From: an uncultured Shewanella sp.
GTDB taxonomy: Bacteria > Pseudomonadota > Gammaproteobacteria > Enterobacterales > Shewanellaceae
Direction: 5' to 3'
DNA length: 64,000 nt
Assembly (NCBI RefSeq): GCF_947501665.1
Contig: NZ_CANMWS010000024.1
Span: forward strand, 1-64,000
Below are positions 35,830 through 44,195 of this stretch, piece by piece. Position numbers and translations under genes: made by a program. A model generated the notes under the pieces. That model was not told the origin of the DNA and did no database searches. It saw only the letters and a list, made by a program, of their open reading frames with translations. Positions within the stretch are counted from its first letter, which is position 1. Every line of letters starts with the position of its first letter.

Positions 35830-36438
35830 TTAATTTCCCGCATAAGCTTTAAAGGTTTGTCCCGTTTCTACACCTAATGTTGAGCGCTGATAAAACTGAG
35901 CAAGTGTGTTCGCATCGATAGCATTAAATCCTGGAAAATATTCCCCATAAGTGGCGAGTGATTCAGTGACCACTGTTGGGCTTACTACATTGATGCGAAT
36001 GCCTCTGGGGAGCTCATTAGATACGGCTTTGACAAAATGGTGTATGGCGCCATTAAGTGTGGCAGCGCTGACACCATATTTGATGGGGTGATCGGCAATA
36101 ATACCACTGGTTAATGTGATACTGCCGTTATCCGTTAGGTGATGGATCCCGATTTGAGTAAGGTTGATTTGCCCCATTAAACGGCTGTTAATGCCTGTAT
36201 TCCATTCTTCTTGGGATAAATGTTCAAATGATTTAAAGGCCACATCCCCTGTGGCATTAATGATGCCATCCACTTGACCAATAGCACTAAGGGCATTGTG
36301 AATAGAGTCAGTTTTGGTGAGATCCATGTTGATGTCGCCACTGTGCCTACCAGCGGTAATAATCTCATGTTGTGTAGATAATCTTGCCGCGACTTGACGG
36401 CCTATGGTGCCTGATGCACCTATGATGAGTATTTTCAT
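35830..36438 (-). CDS. Short-chain dehydrogenase/reductase, atypical
   Basis: 202 residues. NADP(H)-binding GASGTIGRQVAARL starts near residue 7 and the C-terminal PRGIRINVVSPTVV is typical of SDRs. The expected YxxxK catalytic pair is absent: the site reads KYGVSAATLNGAIHHF. Such shortened, motif-poor proteins form a known SDR subgroup (Lin1944-like). Divergent from a LysR gene across 103 bp, which suggests regulation by it. Confidence 0.82.
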   Translation of the reverse strand: MKILIIGASGTIGRQVAARLSTQHEIITAGRHSGDINMDLTKTDSIHNALSAIGQVDGIINATGDVAFKSFEHLSQEEWNTGINSRLMGQINLTQIGIHHLTDNGSITLTSGIIADHPIKYGVSAATLNGAIHHFVKAVSNELPRGIRINVVSPTVVTESLATYGEYFPGFNAIDANTLAQFYQRSTLGVETGQTFKAYAGN

Positions 36439-36541
36439 GTTTTTTTATCGGTTATGAAGAGTGTTTTTAATGCTAATTACTTTTTAAACAATAAAAAACA
36501 GCATAAAATAATAAGACTGTTGCATAAATGGGGTTAATACA

Positions 36542-37438
36542 GTGGATTTAAGCTACTTGCAGACTTTTTTGATGGTGGCAGAAATGCAGAGTTTTACGCT
36601 AGCGGCGGATAAGCTAGATGTCTCTAAGGGCTTGGTTTCTCGTCATGTTCAAAAATTGGAACGAGATTTGAATGTGAAGCTGTTTTATCGCACCACACGT
36701 TCTATTCGTGTGACTGAAGCCGGTGAGGCTCTGTACGCTAAGGCGAGGCAAATTCAATTATTAGCCGTTGAGGCTGAAATTCAACTAAAGGACATGACCC
36801 AAGAGATCAGTGGCGATCTTAAAATCACGGCACCATTGGAGCTTGGAAGGATACTGAGCCAGCAGGTGATACCTCAGTTTTGCCTGGACTATCCTGACAT
36901 CAATCTGTTCTTAGATTGCGATCATGCTAAAAAGCAGATAGAGCTAGGTGATTATGATGTGGCATTAAGGGCTGATGATGCTTTACCACAGGATGTTATT
37001 GCAAAGCGATTAGGGACGATCCGTAATGTATTGGTGTGCAGCGAGCAGTATCTTGAGCATCATCCAATGCCGACATTAGATAACATTCACCAATGCCGTT
37101 TTATTCTTAATAGTCGACAAAGGGGCTGGAGTGAACTGGAGCTTGTTCATGGCGATAAAAAGGCGACGTTCACCGTTATGGGAAGGCTGCATTGTAATAC
37201 TTATAGTGCTATCGCAGAGTTAGCCACAGCAGGATCTGGGCTGGCCAGTTTACCTTTTTATCAGGTTGAAGAGCATATTCGTTGCGGTAAACTTATTCAT
37301 ATATTACCAAAGTGGTCAGTTCAAAGTCAGTGCTTAAGTCTTATTTATGCCCAACATAGGGTGACACCTCAAAAGTTAATACGGTTTAACAGGGCAGTGA
37401 TGCAGTGGTTTAAATCCAGTGGTTTATATTTACTGTGA
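36542..37438 (+). CDS. LysR-family transcriptional regulator
   Basis: 298 residues, standard length. N-terminal winged HTH (FTLAADKLDVSKGLVSRHVQ, KLERDLNVKLFYRTTRSIRV) and a substrate-binding domain with the CrgA-like pattern LKITAPLELGRILSQQVIPQ. GTG start with GGGG seven bases upstream. Divergent to the SDR gene, its likely target; the effector is unknown. Not obviously linked to the injection-system operon that begins 290 bp downstream. Confidence 0.9.
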   Translation: MDLSYLQTFLMVAEMQSFTLAADKLDVSKGLVSRHVQKLERDLNVKLFYRTTRSIRVTEAGEALYAKARQIQLLAVEAEIQLKDMTQEISGDLKITAPLELGRILSQQVIPQFCLDYPDINLFLDCDHAKKQIELGDYDVALRADDALPQDVIAKRLGTIRNVLVCSEQYLEHHPMPTLDNIHQCRFILNSRQRGWSELELVHGDKKATFTVMGRLHCNTYSAIAELATAGSGLASLPFYQVEEHIRCGKLIHILPKWSVQSQCLSLIYAQHRVTPQKLIRFNRAVMQWFKSSGLYLL

Positions 37439-37729
37439 TCGTTAACGCTTGCTCTCTAGTACTTTTTTCTATTAATGAATGATTTTTATCTGTCCATTTA
37501 TTGCGTTTAGTGGTCGATGTTTTCATCGATTTATTTTATTATTTCATTGTTTATCTTGTGTATTTATTTATTTTTTTGTCATTTTTTTTCTATTTAAAAA
37601 GAAAAGATAGGATTAAAAACTTTACTTGAATGATTAAAAAAACACCTGTAAGTTAATTTTGTTTTGGGGAATTTTGTTGTGCCAGATAAGAGGTAAATGC
37701 TTATGTAAAACTTAAAAAGGACATTAAAT
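37439..37729 (+). promoter_or_regulatory. AT-rich leader of the contractile injection operon
   Basis: 291 bp without a gene. Positions 37530-37640 are almost pure A/T with long T and A runs, unlike the flanking coding DNA. AAGGACATTAAAT supplies the ribosome-binding site for the first sheath gene. Such tracts often bind H-NS-type silencers and carry sigma-70 promoters; no -35/-10 pair can be chosen with confidence. Confidence 0.45.
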
Positions 37730-38101
37730 ATGCCAGTACAGTTAAGTTATCCAGGCGTCTACGTGGAAGAGATCCCAAGTGGTAGCCACACCATCACAGG
37801 CGTTCCCACCGCGATTACCGCTTTTATTGGAAGAGCACCACGAGGTCCCGTGGATGATGCGATTACCGTGACCAGTATGGGGAATTTTGAGCAAATGTTT
37901 GGAGAGTTAGCATTTGACTTTCCGTTGACTTATGCGGTGAAAGACTTCTTTCAAAATGGTGGCAGCGAAGCCATTATTATTAGGCGATTTATTATTCCTC
38001 AAAAGGCCCAACCTGCTTCTAAATCGAGCTCCTCAACCAGTCAATCAACACCTGCTGCAACGCCGGCTAAGGCCCCAGCTAAAAAAGGAGCTAACGCATG
38101 A
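37730..38101 (+). CDS. eCIS contractile sheath, N-terminal chain
   Basis: 123 residues. YPGVYVEEIPSGSHTITGVP, TAFIGRAPRGP and YAVKDFFQNGGSEAIIIRRF are the classic start of phage-tail-sheath proteins, including the N-terminal arm that links neighbouring subunits. Normal sheaths continue for 350 or more residues, but this chain ends in a flexible Ala/Pro/Lys/Ser tail and stops. The rest of the sheath is the next gene, whose ATG overlaps this stop by 4 nt. The sheath is thus made as two chains unless the split is a recent mutation. Confidence 0.88.
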   Translation: MPVQLSYPGVYVEEIPSGSHTITGVPTAITAFIGRAPRGPVDDAITVTSMGNFEQMFGELAFDFPLTYAVKDFFQNGGSEAIIIRRFIIPQKAQPASKSSSSTSQSTPAATPAKAPAKKGANA

Positions 38102-39414
38102 CAATGGCAGATTACAGTTCAGCTACCGCCTCTATTTCAGCCAATGGCTTTACCTTTAGCGCGGCCAACCCCGGTGTGTGGGGGAATAATATTTCCGTGT
38201 CTTTGGATCAAAATGGTATTACCGATCAAGTGGCCTCGATTTATCAGCAAGCCGATGGTGTGGCGAAGAATGACTTGTTTAATTTAACAGTACTGGATAA
38301 TGGTAAACCTGTTGAAACCTTTAAATGTGTCACGGTCAAAGGTGGAGGAAATAGCGCGATTCGAGTGGATCAAACATTGGCTCATGAGTCTAATTATATT
38401 CGCTTAACAGGTAATTTACCGAAATCCTCGCCCAGTTTTCCTAAAACCACGCCCAGTGTGATCAACACCAATACCATGACGGGCGGCACAGATAGCCCGT
38501 TATTGAGTGACAGTGATGATTATTTAGGCGAAGAGGACATAAGAACGGGATTGTATGCCCTCAGTACCGTGGATATTTTCAATATGTTGTGTATTCCTCC
38601 CGATCCCGGCACTGATGATGGCGGCACAGCGGACACGTTGATGGCGATTAATAGTGCTGCGGCCGTTTTTTGCGAGAAGAAACGAGCCTTATTTATTGCT
38701 GAGCCTCTAGATGCATGGACCAATAAGGCTAAAACGGGACAGTGGCCTGATATTCAGCCGACGGATCTGGGGATTAATGGGGATACAGGGCGTTATGCCT
38801 GTAGTTACTTTCCAAAAGTGAAGTTGCCGGATCCCAATATGCAAGATAGGGAACGCGTGTTTTCGAGCTGCGGGGTTATTGCGGGGGTGATGGCGACTAA
38901 TGATCTGAATCGTGGTGTTTGGAAAGCTCCAGCAGGCCAAAATGCGGGCATGGTGGGCGTGACTGGGCTTGAAGTGAAAGTGAATAATGATGATAACGGT
39001 TTTTTAAACCCATTGGGGATTAATTGTTTACGTGATTTTCCAGTGATTGGTCCCGTTGTGTGGGGAGACAGGACATTACGTGGCGCGGATTTATTGTCCG
39101 ATGATTATAAATACATCAGTGTGAGAAGGTTAACTAATTACATCGAAGTGTCACTGCAAAGAGGCACTCAATGGGCTGTTTTTGAAGATAATGATGAATC
39201 ATTGTGGTCACAGCTTAGGTTGAGCATCGGGGCATTTATGAAAGAGTTGGCTGTTCAAGGGGCATTTTACAATTATAAAGTGATTTGTGATGCGTCAACA
39301 ACTACACCTGATGATATTGCAAAAGGCATTGTGAATGTTGAAATCTTGTTTGCACCCGTCAAACCCGCTGAATTTGTTGTGCTTAAATTCCAGCAAACGG
39401 TCGCTACGATCTAA
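38098..39414 (+). CDS. eCIS contractile sheath, C-terminal chain
   Basis: 438 residues. It begins with what is usually the continuation of a sheath (SANGFTFSAANPGVWGNNIS), passes through CIPPDPGTDDGGTADTLM and ends with the conserved interior and C-terminal arm (YISVRRLTNYIEVSLQRGTQ, GIVNVEILFAPVKPAEFVVL). AAGGAG at 38085-38090 is seven bases from ATG 38098. A TAA at 38092-38094 in this frame blocks any read-in from the first chain upstream, so separate initiation is required. Only one sheath set is visible, against three in Afp/PVC particles. Confidence 0.88.
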   Translation: MTMADYSSATASISANGFTFSAANPGVWGNNISVSLDQNGITDQVASIYQQADGVAKNDLFNLTVLDNGKPVETFKCVTVKGGGNSAIRVDQTLAHESNYIRLTGNLPKSSPSFPKTTPSVINTNTMTGGTDSPLLSDSDDYLGEEDIRTGLYALSTVDIFNMLCIPPDPGTDDGGTADTLMAINSAAAVFCEKKRALFIAEPLDAWTNKAKTGQWPDIQPTDLGINGDTGRYACSYFPKVKLPDPNMQDRERVFSSCGVIAGVMATNDLNRGVWKAPAGQNAGMVGVTGLEVKVNNDDNGFLNPLGINCLRDFPVIGPVVWGDRTLRGADLLSDDYKYISVRRLTNYIEVSLQRGTQWAVFEDNDESLWSQLRLSIGAFMKELAVQGAFYNYKVICDASTTTPDDIAKGIVNVEILFAPVKPAEFVVLKFQQTVATI

Positions 39415-39428
39415 TGGAGAATTAACTT

Positions 39429-39980
39429 ATGGCAAATACAGAATTTCCAACCAATACCTATCGAGTCGATCCTTATAAAAACTTCAAGTTTAGAGTGAAA
39501 TGGGATGGCAAGTATGTTGCGGGTGTCAGTAAAGTGACTGGCCTTAAACGCACCACGGATGTGGTGAAACATCGTTCTGGCGGCGATCCATTGACGACGC
39601 ACTTGTCGCCTGGGCAAACATCCTACGAGGCCATTACCTTAGAGCGTGGTGTTACCCATGATGAAGTGTTTGAGCAATGGGCCAATAAAGTCTGGGATTA
39701 CAGTAATTCGACGAAAGGGGCGGATAAGTCTGATCAAATTGTGTCACTGAAGGATTTTCGTAAAGATATTATTATTGAACTTTACAATGAAGCGGGTCAA
39801 AAAGTGATTGCCTATAACATCTATCGGTGCTGGGTATCTGACTTTACGGCCATGCCGGATCTTGATGCGAATGGCAATGCGATTGCCATTCAAAGCATTA
39901 AATTAGAAAACGAAGGCTGGGAAAGAGACTACAGTGTCAAAGCCCCTGCAGAGCCCAGTTTTACTTTGCCTAGCTCATAA
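39429..39980 (+). CDS. eCIS inner tube protein (T4 gp19-like)
   Basis: 183 residues. YRVDPYKNFKFRVKWDGKYV, the SKVTGLKRTTDVVKHRSGG loop and LERGVTHDEVFEQWANKVWD are typical of phage-like tube subunits that stack as hexamers inside the sheath. It lies 14 bp after the sheath gene with GGAGAATTAACTT before the ATG. Other eCIS clusters often carry two or three tube paralogues; just one is found here. Confidence 0.92.
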   Translation: MANTEFPTNTYRVDPYKNFKFRVKWDGKYVAGVSKVTGLKRTTDVVKHRSGGDPLTTHLSPGQTSYEAITLERGVTHDEVFEQWANKVWDYSNSTKGADKSDQIVSLKDFRKDIIIELYNEAGQKVIAYNIYRCWVSDFTAMPDLDANGNAIAIQSIKLENEGWERDYSVKAPAEPSFTLPSS

Positions 39981-39985
39981 GCTGT

Positions 39986-40726
39986 ATGCTGAAATCCAAT
40001 GAGATTGTTGCGTTGTGGGAAGCTGCAATGGGTAAAAGCTATTGGCAAAAAGCCATTTTACTGCTAGCCGCTGCTCATCCCACAATTGCAATGAAGGAGT
40101 TTGCTCTGTTGTCTATTGGCCAAAGGAATGCCAAGTTATTTCGCTTTCGCGATAGTTTGTTTGGTACTGATATTGAAGCACATTCTCAATGTCCTACCTG
40201 TGCCGAGAAAGTGGAGTTTCAATTAAATTCCCAAGTCATTTGTGATCCCAATGTGGCTGTTTGGGATGGTGGGGAGAGAAAAATTGATATTGATCATCAC
40301 CAAATTATTTGTCGTCCTCCCTCCAGTCATGATTTAGAAGCGATAAGCCCTTACCTTGAGGTGGAAGATGACGAAGGGGCTGCATATGAATTAATCAAAA
40401 GCTGTGTTTTCCAATGGCTGATTGACGGTGTCTACACACCTATCGAATCTATGCCCATCACGCTCATTGAACGTGTGTCTGACGATATTAAAAATATGGA
40501 TCCCCACAGTGAAATTATATGCAGATTGGCTTGTCCAGAATGTGAGCATAGCTGGGGAGAGCCCTTTGATATAGCTAGTTTTTTATGGAGAGAAATTGAA
40601 AATAAAGCGCAGATTATATTGAGTGAAGTACAATTGTTGGCCAGAGCATTTGGCTGGTGGGAAGGGGATATATTGTCTTTATCGGATGTGAGAAGAAAGT
40701 ACTACATTGAGCAATTACATGAATAG
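39986..40726 (+). CDS. T4 gp51-like baseplate hub assembly chaperone with zinc-ribbon cysteines
   Basis: 246 residues. IVALWEAAMGKSYWQKAILL, LLSIGQRNAKLFRFRDSLFG and the split CxxC pairs CPTC (about 69-72) and CPEC (about 183-186) match a family found next to tube genes in many eCIS and related phage-like clusters. T4 gp51 helps assemble the baseplate hub; the function here is inferred. The two CxxC pairs could bind one zinc. It overlaps the next gene by 8 nt. Confidence 0.75.
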   Translation: MLKSNEIVALWEAAMGKSYWQKAILLLAAAHPTIAMKEFALLSIGQRNAKLFRFRDSLFGTDIEAHSQCPTCAEKVEFQLNSQVICDPNVAVWDGGERKIDIDHHQIICRPPSSHDLEAISPYLEVEDDEGAAYELIKSCVFQWLIDGVYTPIESMPITLIERVSDDIKNMDPHSEIICRLACPECEHSWGEPFDIASFLWREIENKAQIILSEVQLLARAFGWWEGDILSLSDVRRKYYIEQLHE

Positions 40727-43700
40727 TTATTGGCAAGCGTTAGTCGACACTCAGCAAGGTGATAAGCACATTCATCCACCTTACACCTCGCCATTTCTGC
40801 ATCAATTGATGGTGGATAGTTTGCACTTGAATGAAAGCACTTTATCTCTAAGTTGGCATGCATTGGGCTTGTCAGCTCCTAACGCTTCTTGTGCCATGGG
40901 TAAAAGTGGCAAAGCCGGTGCGTCTGAAACAACACGATGGGGAAGAGGGCACTTTTACCATCAAGTGCAAACAGAGGAATTGGAGACTGTTTCTGCTATT
41001 CCCCCTTTACTTGAAGAAAACGAATACGCGGCCACGAATGAGCAAGTGGTTGGCAATGAAGGAGAGCAAATTCAAAGGAGGCAGCAAACTGAATATGTTC
41101 TGGCAGATGTTAGCGCTCAAGCCAACCCTGTAAAAGGAGAGCTACAATCGAATAAATTGACTCAATTAAGAGATGATTTTGAACAAAGAGCCAGTACTGA
41201 GCAGCGACGAGTAAAGGAGAAGGGGTTACACGCAAGAGGGAGTTATCATCAGTATGAACAAGGAAAAATAAGCGCAGGCACTCACTCAAATCAACAGGCT
41301 TATGCTTGGGCGAGCCAAGATGCTCTTCAAGTTAATCATGCTGATAGCGCTGATACTTTTCAGCCCTCAGTCTTGTCGTCTGAGAAGGCAAGGATAGCAA
41401 TCCAATCAGATTTGGATAAATTATCTACTCTAAAAAAATTAGAGTTAAAAATCGTTGAGCGACTCAACCAGTATCAAGGGGCTGAGAAGGAAATGACGGC
41501 CCCATTAAATCAGCAAGGCCAGATGAGTCAGCAGCCAGATAATGCCGCTGAGCATGAAAAGCCAGCATCCAATGCATCATTAACTGAGCATGATGAGAAT
41601 AAGGGTGCAATTCATCAGTGGTTAATGTTAGGTGAGCCACTGGATAGGGGGAATGCATTTTATCAAAAATGTTATCAAGGCTTTAGTCAATCACTTATTC
41701 ATCAGTTAAGCCATCAAAGTCGCGGTGAAGCAAGGACTCAGCTTGAACCTTTAGGAATTAGATCAGTATTAAATACTTTGGCTGAACAAGTGCGAGCGGG
41801 GTTTATAGCTCGTCTGTCTTTGGATACTCGATATAAGGGAAGGGGGGGGAGAAGGCTATTTCATAACCAGAGTTTGAACAAACAGGCCTCAGACAAACAG
41901 AGCTCGTATCAACAGGGTATGGTTCAAAGACGCTTAGATGAAAAAAATGATTGGCAGAGGATCCCTGATGAGACCATCACAGCTTATTTAATGTCATCTT
42001 TATCAGCTTGCTTGGATCAGCATATGAGTGAGTCGACAGGTTTTTCTCAAAGGAAAAGCTTATACGAAAGCTTAAGGACTTATTTGCTACGCCAAGGCAG
42101 CTTAAGCACATTAACCCAAGCGGTGAGACAGCAGGCATTAAGGTATGAAAGCACCCAGATCTCGCCTTTAGTTGATGAGGTGAATATGCCTCGATTTTTG
42201 GATGATGAACAGAGTGTATACAACCCCATTTATGTGGCTGAATTAGCTGCACAATATGGCTCTAGAGTGTCTGTATTACTCAAGAATATGCAAATCAATA
42301 AAAGCAAAATTGCAGCGGCCCTGTCCACGGCGTGGCAATCATCTTCAGGGCGTTACTTAGCGATGGAATTGGGGTTACCTTTGTCTTTCGTTTCGTGGTT
42401 AGGTGCGCTGTCTAAGGAAGAGTACTTATCGATTCATCCTCAATTAGTCGGCAGGAATGTTGGCTCGATAATGCAAAAATGGCGGGATCGGGTTCCCCAT
42501 TTAATGCCATTGTTAAACAGGCGTGAACTGCGTATCTTGATTGAACCTGAGTCATCTATTTCTCCTCTTTTTACCTCTTATCAGCGAGTAAAAGAAGGAG
42601 CGATTCAAGGTCGTTATTCAAAAGCACAGGTATATCCTTCTTTAAAAGTACCATTAAACCCAGTGGCAAAAGGTATGTTATTAAAGAATGTGCAAGCCAC
42701 CTTAACGAAAATGATGCCGTTGTCATCCATATCATCTCATTTGGGCGCTAGCGGTATATCCTCTTGGATGAAAAATAATCCTGTTTTAGCAAGTCAGGCT
42801 TCAGATAATCAGACTTTAGAAAAACAATGGATGGAACACGCATTATTGGGCTCCTTAAATAAAGCGTTGGCAGATGCAAAAGTGACAAGAGAAAGTCAAA
42901 TTAGTGAACTTTTTAGTCCTCTTTTACAAGGGTTGAAAGCACATTCATCATTAAATATCCAAACCGATTTAACACGTTTTGGGACGGATGTTGGCTTGGC
43001 ATTAGGGGAAGACAGAAATGATGTGACAGGTTTTTGGCAAGATAACGAGCCCACACGACATGAGAAGGCAAGCAATGATAAAGCCCAAGCACTCAAGGGG
43101 GAGCCATGGAATGAGAGTGCGAATAAGGACAACCTTGGCCTAAAAGATAATCCTTACGGTAATAATAAGCGCCAGGTTAGTGAAAATGATGTATCTAGAT
43201 CAAAATCCAGCCCAGACTTGGCGGGGACTCTGAATAAGCAAAAAAGGTATTTGCATGTCAGCCAAATTCAGTCTGAGCATCAAGATTTCGTAAAACATCA
43301 TACAGTACCCGCGATGAAAGAAAGGATTACTCGTTTAGCACCAAAGCCCCTTGTTTACGATGAGGAGTATGGTGAGGAGTACGATGAGGGGTATGATAAG
43401 GAGTATGGCGAGGATAATGCTAGGAAACATGCAAGGGATAATGTCGGAAATTATGGCACAGAGACTCCACTTTCAAAGAAAGGTGGCAATGATAGAGGCC
43501 GTTATTTAGCCCCCTTGTCAGTAAAAGAACCGTCAATAAAAGCACTGCCAATAAAAGAACTGTCATCAAAAGGGCTGTTAGCAAAGAGACATTGGCCAAA
43601 TGCAACCGACTCTATCAATGAACCCAGACCAAATGATCCGGTATTGGGGCAACAAGATCTGACGACACCAGTAAGATTTACTCACCCAAAGCGCACTGTG

Positions 43701-44195
43701 GCGTTGCCCCAAGACCCCCTCCAAGCCTCTTCGTTATCCGCTTCGCCAGTCCCTGCTTTTAACCAACAGCGGTCTCAATCGCAGGCTTCTCAAGTTTCTA
43801 CTTTTGAACAACAGTCAGCTCAATTACAGGATGCTGAATGTCGTGCACCGGGATTAAAGCCATTGTCAGATCAGTCTGATAACGCCTCTTCTGGCGCCGT
43901 GCTCCCTTTATTAAACTCGCAAAAATCCATAGAAGATCAAGGCTTACACTCGGTGAATATGCCTTTTAATCAAGTGAGCGGCTTAGCGCCTTCGCCCATG
44001 GAAGCAAAGACTTTACCTAATATTGAGCCACCATCTTTAGCCACCGCGCCATCATCGGCTATTAGCGTAAATATTGGACGAATAACTTATAATCGTCCCT
44101 TGGCTTTTCCAGTAAAAAGCCCCTCACAAACTCGACCTCAACCTAAAATGACCTTGGCCGATTATAATCGCCGATTGAGGAGCGATGATGAGTAA
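40719..44195 (+). CDS. Very large low-complexity eCIS protein, candidate tape measure
   Basis: About 1158 residues from ATG 40719; a TTG twelve bases upstream is the alternative. No standard domain is recognised. The first 270 residues are Gln/Ser/Glu-rich; 280-700 are helical with long segments (NAFYQKCYQGFSQSLIHQLS, AAALSTAWQSSSGRYLAMEL); 700 onwards is largely disordered, with tandem acidic Tyr/Glu units (EEYGEEYDEGYDKEYGED) and xKELxxK units (KEPSIKALPIKELSSKGLLA). The place between the gp51-like and DUF4255 genes, where other clusters hold a large orphan thought to set length, suggests a tape measure. No hydrophobic C-terminal segment is evident. Confidence 0.5.
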   Translation: MNSYWQALVDTQQGDKHIHPPYTSPFLHQLMVDSLHLNESTLSLSWHALGLSAPNASCAMGKSGKAGASETTRWGRGHFYHQVQTEELETVSAIPPLLEENEYAATNEQVVGNEGEQIQRRQQTEYVLADVSAQANPVKGELQSNKLTQLRDDFEQRASTEQRRVKEKGLHARGSYHQYEQGKISAGTHSNQQAYAWASQDALQVNHADSADTFQPSVLSSEKARIAIQSDLDKLSTLKKLELKIVERLNQYQGAEKEMTAPLNQQGQMSQQPDNAAEHEKPASNASLTEHDENKGAIHQWLMLGEPLDRGNAFYQKCYQGFSQSLIHQLSHQSRGEARTQLEPLGIRSVLNTLAEQVRAGFIARLSLDTRYKGRGGRRLFHNQSLNKQASDKQSSYQQGMVQRRLDEKNDWQRIPDETITAYLMSSLSACLDQHMSESTGFSQRKSLYESLRTYLLRQGSLSTLTQAVRQQALRYESTQISPLVDEVNMPRFLDDEQSVYNPIYVAELAAQYGSRVSVLLKNMQINKSKIAAALSTAWQSSSGRYLAMELGLPLSFVSWLGALSKEEYLSIHPQLVGRNVGSIMQKWRDRVPHLMPLLNRRELRILIEPESSISPLFTSYQRVKEGAIQGRYSKAQVYPSLKVPLNPVAKGMLLKNVQATLTKMMPLSSISSHLGASGISSWMKNNPVLASQASDNQTLEKQWMEHALLGSLNKALADAKVTRESQISELFSPLLQGLKAHSSLNIQTDLTRFGTDVGLALGEDRNDVTGFWQDNEPTRHEKASNDKAQALKGEPWNESANKDNLGLKDNPYGNNKRQVSENDVSRSKSSPDLAGTLNKQKRYLHVSQIQSEHQDFVKHHTVPAMKERITRLAPKPLVYDEEYGEEYDEGYDKEYGEDNARKHARDNVGNYGTETPLSKKGGNDRGRYLAPLSVKEPSIKALPIKELSSKGLLAKRHWPNATDSINEPRPNDPVLGQQDLTTPVRFTHPKRTVALPQDPLQASSLSASPVPAFNQQRSQSQASQVSTFEQQSAQLQDAECRAPGLKPLSDQSDNASSGAVLPLLNSQKSIEDQGLHSVNMPFNQVSGLAPSPMEAKTLPNIEPPSLATAPSSAISVNIGRITYNRPLAFPVKSPSQTRPQPKMTLADYNRRLRSDDE

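Noticed and set aside
38081..38101. Programmed -1 frameshift (A6G) joining the two sheath frames
   Set aside because: After a -1 slip the frame meets TAA at 38092-38094 before joining the second gene, so a fusion cannot be made this way; AAGGAG is better read as a ribosome-binding site.
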